Shown here one piece after another: positions 4,680 to 9,458 of a stretch of DNA of 9,458 bases (positions are counted from its first letter, which is position 1; each line of letters starts with the position of its first letter). This DNA is from an archaeon (GTDB taxonomy: Archaea; Nanobdellota; Nanobdellia; SCGC-AAA011-G17; GW2011-AR17): assembly GCA_023245755.1 (NCBI GenBank), contig JAHFJQ010000038.1, forward strand, positions 1-9,458. The letters run 5' to 3'. A program made the translations under genes and the position numbers. The notes under the pieces are model-generated. The model made no database searches. It was not told where the DNA came from and saw only the letters and a list, made by a program, of their open reading frames with translations.

Positions 4680-5660
4680 ATGACTGTTATTGTTGGTGTG
4701 CGGACAAATGTTGGAGAAAATGCAGTTGTCTTAGCTGCAGATAAACTGTCTGTGCATGGAAAGGATGATTTACCTGAGTTAGTTCTGGCTTTAGAAGAGA
4801 GTTCTCGTCTTCCTCTTTCTACTGTTTTAGAGGATATTCAACGCTGGGGGATAGATCGTATTACCCTTAAAAGTACGCGAAAAATTAGAGTGAATAATGG
4901 AAGAGCATTAGCCCATACCGGTTCTACTGGAAAAACAGATAGCAAGATTACACAATTTCTTTTGGATACAGAGGCTTTTCTCCAGGATGATGCTTGTCTT
5001 ACCGAGCTTCTTGTGCATGCTCCCCTTCCAGAGGAATTGGTTCAAAAAATTCTTGAAGGTTATAGAGCAAACTTTGATTTTCAAAAAAGACTTGGTGAGT
5101 ACTATCTTCCTGAAGTGCGTCTTCTTTTTGATAGAGCTGCTGTTACAAAAGAAGAGCTCTCTGAGGGTTCAAGAAAATTGGCGTACTGGAATAGGAACTA
5201 TAATACAGCTTTAAGTGAATATCTTTTTGTTGCGCCTTTTTTAGAATCTCTTCGTCTTTTTGATCTAGCCATAACAGGAAGAATGGATTTTCAAGAATAT
5301 TCTGCAAATGGTTGTGGAAGAACTGAGGCTTATACTTACCTTCGCCAAGAGCTAGGAACACATAGAACTATTTTTGGTGGAGAATCTAAAGTTGAAAGGG
5401 AAATTAGCATTGAAGATGCTGTTGCACTTGCTACGGGGGCTGTGCAGTACACTACGAGTAGAAATCCTTTTTGTAGGGGACTAGATTATGTTATTGTTCG
5501 AAAAGAAGGTATTGAGGAACATTTTAGTGATGAACACATTGACGAAACTGTTTTTCTTCCTACACTTATTGCTGAAAAAATAGAGAAATTGCATAGAGAA
5601 ATTGATCGACTTGCACTCGCAAGAGATTTGTATACTTCTCATACTCCGCTAGAAGAATAA
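4680..5660 (+). CDS. Atypical proteasome-like Ntn hydrolase
   Basis: A 326-residue protein that reads as a divergent proteasome beta/HslV-like fold. It opens MTVIVGV, so removal of Met exposes Thr as the N-terminal nucleophile. Asp21 in VVLAADK matches proteasome Asp17, and Lys68 in RKIRV matches Lys33. HTGSTG (79-84) matches the AGxVG turn. LRLFDLAITG and the stretch SIEDAVALATGAV then RNPFCRGLDYVIVRKEG (261-277) match the C-terminal half of beta subunits. Differences are a roughly 30-residue insertion before Lys68, a long helical insertion in the middle, a C-terminal helical tail, and Asn262/Cys265 where proteasomes have Asp166/Ser169. It is over 100 residues longer than a usual beta subunit. 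It could be a self-compartmentalised protease or an amidohydrolase. Fold likely, substrate unknown. It shares a bidirectional promoter with tgt. Confidence 0.7.
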   Translation: MTVIVGVRTNVGENAVVLAADKLSVHGKDDLPELVLALEESSRLPLSTVLEDIQRWGIDRITLKSTRKIRVNNGRALAHTGSTGKTDSKITQFLLDTEAFLQDDACLTELLVHAPLPEELVQKILEGYRANFDFQKRLGEYYLPEVRLLFDRAAVTKEELSEGSRKLAYWNRNYNTALSEYLFVAPFLESLRLFDLAITGRMDFQEYSANGCGRTEAYTYLRQELGTHRTIFGGESKVEREISIEDAVALATGAVQYTTSRNPFCRGLDYVIVRKEGIEEHFSDEHIDETVFLPTLIAEKIEKLHREIDRLALARDLYTSHTPLEE

Positions 5661-5667
5661 TTAGGAT

Positions 5668-6693
5668 CTAAGAATAATCTATTTTAAACATGGAACATAA
5701 GCTGGTTATATAGGTTGGAAGTTCAATGACTCTTCCAGGCATTCCCATCTCTACACGCTCCTGTCTTTGGTGCATGCCTAGGTCTATTGCCTCTTCTAAT
5801 CTTGCTCTAAGATTTCTTTTGAGATCTCTTAAACGCTCTCTATCTCCCATGCTTATAAAAAAAGCTTCAACAGTATCATAGCTGCCTGAGATAAAGGGAG
5901 CAATTTGCCCTTGATCTTCTGTCCTTATTTCTCCAATCGTTTTTGCTCCACGTTCTACTTTCTCTACTCTTCCTGCCACTGCTCTTGCAGTTTGTAGGGA
6001 CTCTTCTAATTCTAGGAGAATTCTATTTCTGCTTTCTCTATAGTCTCTTTCTGCTAATTCTAAGAGTGCTGCTGGTGCTTCTTGATCCAGAAGCTGATAC
6101 ATATGTAGGAGTCTTCTATCAAAATGTGTTGTAGGATCTCTTCCTAAGGCTCCTCTTTGTAATAATTCCCTAGCTCCTGTTGGGTCCTGTCTTTCTTTTT
6201 CAAGATAGAAACGAAAATGTTCTGAGCCTGATGCAAGCATTGCTTGTACTTCTTCTTCTCCTACAGCCATATGTATGCGCTCTTGCATTTTATGTCCTGT
6301 TGCACCAAAACATCCGTGTCCTGTTGCTACAAATGCTTCATTGTTCCAAACTCTAAGATCATAAGAGCTTACTAGTAGCGGTCCCTTGTATACCCTTATG
6401 GTGTCTCTTTGATTTCGTTTTTTTATTTCTCTTATAAGCTCGGGACTAGGACTGCTAAAGCTAAATCTATATCCGAGTTGTATATAATCATTAGTTGGAA
6501 AAAGAAGCGTTCCATCTGTACTCTTAGAGACCTCTCCTCCAGTGAGAAAAGCTCCTGTGAATACATTTTCTGAACCGAGGTGATCATCTTCACCGGCATA
6601 ATGCTCAAGAATAATGGGTCCTTCTTTTCCGTTGACCCTTCTTATAATATCTGCTTCTGCTAATGCAATTCGTTCTAGGCCCTCATCACTCAT
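5668..6693 (-). CDS. Unrecognised 341-residue soluble protein
   Basis: I do not recognise the family. The N-terminal part (about 25-140) looks mixed alpha/beta, with strand-like stretches GPIILEHYAG, GTLLFPTNDYIQLGYRFSF and IRVYKGPLLVSSYDLRVW. A Gly/His segment follows, ATGHGCFGATGHK (123-135), in which ATGH occurs twice. From about 145 to 315 it is strongly charged and helical, with coiled-coil-like runs such as LLELEESLQTARAVAGRVEKVER. Only two cysteines are present (128 and 333), and there is no signal peptide or membrane segment. It converges on the Ntn hydrolase gene with a 7-base gap and lies downstream of the Lrp regulator but has its own weak TATA-like box. The doubled ATGH motif could bind metal or phosphate, but that is speculation. 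Confidence 0.7.
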   Translation of the reverse strand: MSDEGLERIALAEADIIRRVNGKEGPIILEHYAGEDDHLGSENVFTGAFLTGGEVSKSTDGTLLFPTNDYIQLGYRFSFSSPSPELIREIKKRNQRDTIRVYKGPLLVSSYDLRVWNNEAFVATGHGCFGATGHKMQERIHMAVGEEEVQAMLASGSEHFRFYLEKERQDPTGARELLQRGALGRDPTTHFDRRLLHMYQLLDQEAPAALLELAERDYRESRNRILLELEESLQTARAVAGRVEKVERGAKTIGEIRTEDQGQIAPFISGSYDTVEAFFISMGDRERLRDLKRNLRARLEEAIDLGMHQRQERVEMGMPGRVIELPTYITSLCSMFKIDYS

Positions 6694-6714
6694 AGATTTT
6701 TACAATGTTTTTTT

Positions 6715-6723
6715 CTTTAAGAA
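6715..6723 (-). promoter_or_regulatory. Weak TATA-like box for the gene starting at 6693
   Basis: Reads TTCTTAAAG on the minus strand and is centred 26 bases before the ATG. The match is poorer than at the other promoters, so read-through from the upstream regulator gene is possible too. Confidence 0.4.
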
Positions 6724-6747
6724 GATTATCCTTCTTTATTGTAGTCT

Positions 6748-7197
6748 TTACTCACTATGTATTACAATGAGAGACTGGGTTTTTTCTATTCCTTCAATTG
6801 CTTGAATCTTTCCTAGAAGCACTTTATCAAACTCTTGTACATCCTTTACGCGAAGAATAGCAATCATATCTGTTCCTCCTGAGACAATATCTACTCGTTC
6901 TGTAAAAGAAAGAGATTTTATTTCCTTTGCAAGATCATATTGGCTTTTTTTCTTTTGTTTGAGAAACTCTAAATTTGCAGAAATTAAAACATAGGCGACG
7001 AAATCTTTTCCGGATTTTTGAGAATCAATTTCAATAGTGAACTTTTTGATCACTTTCTCTTCTTGTAAGCGTTTTATTCTGTGATGGATCGTGGTAATAG
7101 GAAGATTTGTTTTCTTACTGATTTCTCTGGTAGAATATTCACTGTGATCTTTCAGAACGTTCAAAATTTTCCAGTCTTTTTCATCTAATTTACTCAT
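6748..7197 (-). CDS. Lrp/AsnC-family transcriptional regulator
   Basis: A 149-residue DNA-binding regulator of ordinary family length. The N-terminal winged helix-turn-helix (about 3-55: LDEKDWKILNVLKDHSEYST, then TTIHHRIKRLQEEKVIKKF) is followed by an RAM ligand-binding/oligomerisation domain (about 65-147). This contains FVAYVLIS, the V-x-x-x-x-G-G-x-D turn (VDIVSGGTD, 102-110) and FDKVLLGKIQAIEGIEKTQS. Family members form dimers to octamers and sense amino acids. An upstream in-frame ATG at 7218 would add seven residues, but it lies only about 7 bases from the TATA box centre and would be outside the transcript; the ATG at 7197 is 28 bases away and is preferred. It is divergent from asnS, so it may control asnS and itself in response to asparagine or a related amino acid. 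That link is inference from position. Confidence 0.9.
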   Translation of the reverse strand: MSKLDEKDWKILNVLKDHSEYSTREISKKTNLPITTIHHRIKRLQEEKVIKKFTIEIDSQKSGKDFVAYVLISANLEFLKQKKKSQYDLAKEIKSLSFTERVDIVSGGTDMIAILRVKDVQEFDKVLLGKIQAIEGIEKTQSLIVIHSE

Positions 7198-7202
7198 ATT
7201 AT

Positions 7203-7216
7203 GAAACGTATGTTCC
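7203..7216. promoter_or_regulatory. Imperfect palindrome at the regulator's start, possible autoregulatory operator
   Basis: GAAACGTATGTTCC pairs with its own reverse complement at five of seven positions. It sits between the regulator's TATA box and its start codon, where bound protein would block RNA polymerase. Lrp-family proteins often bind such imperfect palindromes near their own promoters. Chance is a real alternative. Confidence 0.25.
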
Positions 7217-7220
7217 ATTT

Positions 7221-7229
7221 CTATATAAA
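7221..7229 (-). promoter_or_regulatory. TATA box of the Lrp/AsnC regulator
   Basis: Reads TTTATATAG on the minus strand and is centred 28 bases before the ATG at 7197. It rules out the in-frame ATG at 7218. Confidence 0.6.
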
Positions 7230-7269
7230 TCTTCTTCTTTTTTACGAAATTAGCTAGTATTTAGAAACA

Positions 7270-7278
7270 TTTATATAT
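7270..7278 (+). promoter_or_regulatory. TATA box of asnS
   Basis: TTTATATAT, identical to the aspS box, is centred 27 bases before the asnS ATG at 7301. A nearly pure pyrimidine tract follows up to the start codon. Confidence 0.7.
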
Positions 7279-7300
7279 CCTCATTTCTTTTTTCTTTTTT

Positions 7301-8623
7301 ATGAAAACCAAAGATGTTTCTGCTCAAAATGCATTTCTCTCTATACAAGAAGCAATGATACAGGGAAAGGAAAAAGTTTCCTTACATGGCTGGTGTTATC
7401 GAGAAAGAGGTTCAAATAAACTCCGATTTATTACTTTACGGGATTCTTCAAATATTATCCAATGTGTGGTTGAAAAAGACAACGTTTCTGAAGCTGTCTG
7501 GAAAGATGCTGAATCTATACGTATAGAAACTGCTTTAGAATTATCTGGTCAAATTAAAAAAGATGAACGGGCTCCTACAGGCTATGAAGTTGCTGTCACT
7601 CACATTAAAATTGTGGGAAAATGTGAGAATTTTCCGATTCAAAAAGATACAAGTATAGAGTTTCTTGCTGATAACCGACATTTGTGGCTGCGTTCTCGAA
7701 GAATGACTGCAATTATGAAAATTCGTAGTACGGTCTTTGGTGCAGTCCATCAGTATTTTCGAAGTAAAGGATTCTATGAATATCAAAGTCCTATCTTTCA
7801 ACCAACACAAGCTGAAGGGGGCTCTGAAGTCTTTAAAGTCCCGTACTTTGGTGATTCGGTTTTCTTAGCACAAACCTGGCAATTACAGGCAGAACCGGCT
7901 ATTTTTTCTTTAGAAAAGATCTATACTATAGCACCTTCTTTTCGTGCAGAAAAATCAAAAACGTCACGACATTTGACTGAGTACTGGCATGCAGAAATGG
8001 AAATGGCTTGGTCTAAGTTTGAAGATATTCAAGATCATGCTGAAGGAGTGATTAAAGCATGTATCAAGGCAGTTTTGGAGACTAACCAAGAAGAACTCAA
8101 GATCTTAGAACGGGATCCTAAAAAATTAGAGCCTAGTGTTCATAAAGCCTTTCCCCGAACGACTTATACAGAAATTGTAAAAGAACTAGAAAAAAAAGAA
8201 AAAATTAAGATAGAGTGGGGAAAAGATCTTCGTACTATTGAAGAAGATAAACTTTCTGAGTGGTATGATACTCCTGTGATTATTACCCGTTACCCTAAAA
8301 TTGTCAAGGCTTTCTATATGAAAGAAGACCCGGAAAATCCAAAAGTGGTTTTAGGTTTTGATATTATTGCTCCTGAACATTATGGAGAAATTGTGGGTGC
8401 ATCACAGCGAGAAGAGGATATTTCTAAAATTGAGGATAACTTACGAAAACAAGGAGAAAATCCTCGAGACTATGATTTTTACCTTGATACAAGACGATAT
8501 GGAAGTGTTCCCCATGGTGGTTTTGGTATGGGAACAGAAAGGATTATTGCTTGGATCTGTGGTCTTGACAGTATTAAAGATGCGATTGCTTTCCCTCGAA
8601 CACCTGAACGATATAAGCCGTAA
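7301..8623 (+). CDS. asnS: Asparaginyl-tRNA synthetase
   Basis: Charges tRNA-Asn directly with asparagine. The 440 residues comprise an N-terminal OB-fold anticodon-binding domain (about 1-110, with VSLHGWCYRERGSNKLRFIT) and a class IIb catalytic core. Motif 2 is FRAEKSKTSRHLTEYWHAE, from residue 214; the Tyr-Trp after the Glu marks AsnRS rather than AspRS. The late motif is GASQREED, and DFYLDTRRYGSVPHGG leads into motif 3 GGFGMGTERI (406-415, Arg414). The C-terminus FPRTPERYKP is typical. The intact OB domain separates it from the archaeal asparagine synthetase paralog (AS-AR), which lacks one. AVFLAQ-type wording before motif 2 differs: AQTWQLQAEP stands where many AsnRS have a TxSGQLxxE sequence, a mild divergence. 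Leaderless start supported by the TATA box. Divergent from an Lrp/AsnC regulator. Confidence 0.95.
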   Translation: MKTKDVSAQNAFLSIQEAMIQGKEKVSLHGWCYRERGSNKLRFITLRDSSNIIQCVVEKDNVSEAVWKDAESIRIETALELSGQIKKDERAPTGYEVAVTHIKIVGKCENFPIQKDTSIEFLADNRHLWLRSRRMTAIMKIRSTVFGAVHQYFRSKGFYEYQSPIFQPTQAEGGSEVFKVPYFGDSVFLAQTWQLQAEPAIFSLEKIYTIAPSFRAEKSKTSRHLTEYWHAEMEMAWSKFEDIQDHAEGVIKACIKAVLETNQEELKILERDPKKLEPSVHKAFPRTTYTEIVKELEKKEKIKIEWGKDLRTIEEDKLSEWYDTPVIITRYPKIVKAFYMKEDPENPKVVLGFDIIAPEHYGEIVGASQREEDISKIEDNLRKQGENPRDYDFYLDTRRYGSVPHGGFGMGTERIIAWICGLDSIKDAIAFPRTPERYKP

Positions 8624-8625
8624 TG

Positions 8626-8634
8626 CTTAAATAG
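8626..8634 (+). promoter_or_regulatory. TATA-like box for the gene at 8658
   Basis: CTTAAATAG begins two bases after the asnS stop codon and is centred 28 bases before the ATG at 8658, with a T-rich tract between. Confidence 0.5.
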
Positions 8635-8657
8635 CACTAGTTTTATTCTCTTTTTCT

Positions 8658-9104
8658 ATGAGTCTCTTTCATTCACAGAATAGGATGCTTGATGGTCGTC
8701 AAAGAGGACGTTTTTATTTATATGAAGAGGGAAAGGATGTTTATGGAGATGATCCTCGAAGAAGAGCTAAAGAACTTTGGGTTGAGTCTACAACTGCATT
8801 AGAAATGTCTATAGGGATTGTTCCTTATGTTTTAGGTGTGTTCTTTGCATTTAATGAGAGACCTTTATTACAACTCTTTGCTCCCGGCTTTAAGGATGTA
8901 TCTGGGAATTGGACACAAGGGCCTGTTTATCAATCATTTATTTATGATGGAAGAATAGTACCTAATGTTGGAACTTTTCGTTGTCCGGATACTTTTTCTA
9001 TTCTTGCAAAAGAAGAGGAATACCGAAGGAAGACGAGAAATTTAGAGCACTACCTTGTTGAAGCTCCTAGAATGCATCCAGATATTGTTAAGTTTTCTTT
9101 TTAA
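8658..9104 (+). CDS. Unrecognised 148-residue protein with one hydrophobic segment
   Basis: I do not recognise the family. The N-terminal 45 residues are charged and Arg-rich (GRQRGRFYLYEEG, DDPRRRAKE). A moderately hydrophobic stretch SIGIVPYVLGVFFAF (51-65) follows, which could be a buried helix or a short membrane segment. A Pro/aromatic-rich region comes next (LLQLFAPGF, GNWTQGPVYQSFIYDGRIVP), and then a charged helix KEEEYRRKTRNLEHYL. It lies 34 bases after asnS but has a TATA-like box of its own. The last 17 bases overlap the end of the convergent gene at 9088. Real coding is supported by the promoter spacing and by codon use like its neighbours. No function assigned. Confidence 0.6.
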   Translation: MSLFHSQNRMLDGRQRGRFYLYEEGKDVYGDDPRRRAKELWVESTTALEMSIGIVPYVLGVFFAFNERPLLQLFAPGFKDVSGNWTQGPVYQSFIYDGRIVPNVGTFRCPDTFSILAKEEEYRRKTRNLEHYLVEAPRMHPDIVKFSF

Positions 9105-9458
9105 CCCAAGGGTGTGGAGAAAACTTCTTTTTCCATTCAATGACTTCTCCAGCCTCTATTTCAATGGTGTCTGCTTCTCTTAGTGTTGCAATTTGTTTTC
9201 TATTTAGGATCTTGATATGTTTTGTCGCAAAAATTTTATCTACAATATACCAGAGATTTTTTTCATCTGTTGTCCAGCCTTTTGTATCAAATTGGCTGAG
9301 ATCTATAGGATTGGTATAGGAGCGTAAGGTTTTCTTTTTTGTAGAATTTTGAATATATTCGTGGAAATACGACATCACTAGTTCACGAATACTTTTGTAG
9401 ATGGGTTCACGGTATCTGAGCACTGCATGGTTTGTTTTGGAGATTGCACCCCAGTGTC
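9088..9458 (-). CDS. C-terminal part of a probable transglutaminase-like protein (5' end outside window)
   Basis: The frame stays open from the stop at 9088 to the window edge, so the gene starts beyond 9458; the GTG at 9421-9423 is an internal Val codon. The visible 123 codons include WGAISKTNHAVLRYREPIYK, then RELVMSYFHEYI, TLRSYTNPIDLSQFD, and LREADTIEIEAGEVIEWKKK near the end. This resembles, from memory, the C-terminal region of archaeal proteins annotated as transglutaminase-like. The His in the NHAVLRYR stretch would then be a candidate for the catalytic Cys-His-Asp set, with the Cys outside the window. The fold is intracellular-looking, with no membrane segment seen. The family call is moderate, because the part carrying the catalytic Cys is missing. 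It overlaps the 3' end of the convergent gene by 17 bases. Confidence 0.55.
   Translation of the reverse strand, partial: HWGAISKTNHAVLRYREPIYKSIRELVMSYFHEYIQNSTKKKTLRSYTNPIDLSQFDTKGWTTDEKNLWYIVDKIFATKHIKILNRKQIATLREADTIEIEAGEVIEWKKKFSPHPWVKKKT

Noticed and set aside
5143..5361. Antisense 72-codon frame inside the Ntn hydrolase gene
   Set aside because: It is covered by a well-supported gene on the other strand and shows no promoter or family resemblance.
7198..7218. Upstream ATG giving seven extra residues on the Lrp/AsnC regulator
   Set aside because: It lies about 7 bases from the TATA box centre and would be upstream of the transcript; the family's usual N-terminus begins near the later Met.
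7301..8623. asnS as an asparagine synthetase paralog (AS-AR)
   Set aside because: That paralog lacks the anticodon-binding domain; here a complete N-terminal OB domain is present.
9421..9423. GTG as the start of the last minus-strand gene
   Set aside because: The frame continues upstream to the window edge with family-like sequence (WGAISKTNHA), so the GTG is internal.
1..9458. tRNA genes, C/D-box RNAs, CRISPR repeats or insertion-sequence ends
   Set aside because: I saw no cloverleaf, no spaced direct repeats and no transposase; occasional TGATGA strings lie inside coding sequence without partner boxes. A computed covariance search was not possible here.

Overview
The window looks like part of an AT-rich archaeal chromosome. 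The evidence is an archaeal-type aspartyl-tRNA synthetase without bacterial insertions, a separate asparaginyl-tRNA synthetase, an Lrp/AsnC regulator, a proteasome-fold hydrolase, and above all the gene starts. Nearly every gene has an archaeal TATA-like box centred 24-28 bases before its ATG, so transcripts should begin at or next to the start codon (leaderless mRNA). Compact packing, several small orphan proteins and a bacterial-type tRNA-guanine transglycosylase suggest a small-genome DPANN-like lineage such as Woesearchaeota or Pacearchaeota; the lineage is inference.

Layout. Bases 1-134 hold the start of an unknown minus-strand gene, divergent from aspS (212-1528, +). A flavin-barrel protein of the pyridoxamine-phosphate-oxidase superfamily follows (1565-2005). 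Next is a tandem array of four related small proteins (2061-2399, 2401-2808, 2840-3166, and a fourth copy at 3190-3531 broken by two compensating frameshifts). tgt (3520-4617, -) converges on the array. It diverges from a 326-residue proteasome-like Ntn hydrolase (4680-5660, +) across a symmetric bidirectional promoter. An unrecognised 341-residue protein (5668-6693, -) and an Lrp/AsnC regulator (6748-7197, -) follow. The regulator is divergent from asnS (7301-8623, +). An unknown small protein (8658-9104, +) and the 3' end of a probable transglutaminase-like gene (9088-9458, -) close the window.

How the genes relate. Three genes concern tRNAs with GUN anticodons. AspRS and AsnRS charge tRNA-Asp and tRNA-Asn directly, and a TGT of bacterial/eukaryotic build would act on G34 of tRNA-Asp, -Asn, -His and -Tyr, rather than on G15 as archaeal TGT does. 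The AsnC-family regulator next to asnS is a candidate controller of asnS and of itself. The most novel material is the tandem Cys/His small-protein family, with a decaying or recoded member, and the atypical Ntn hydrolase, whose Thr2 would become the N-terminal nucleophile after simple Met removal.

No tRNA, rRNA, CRISPR array, insertion sequence or replication origin was recognised by eye. No gene-free stretch exceeds about 110 bases.
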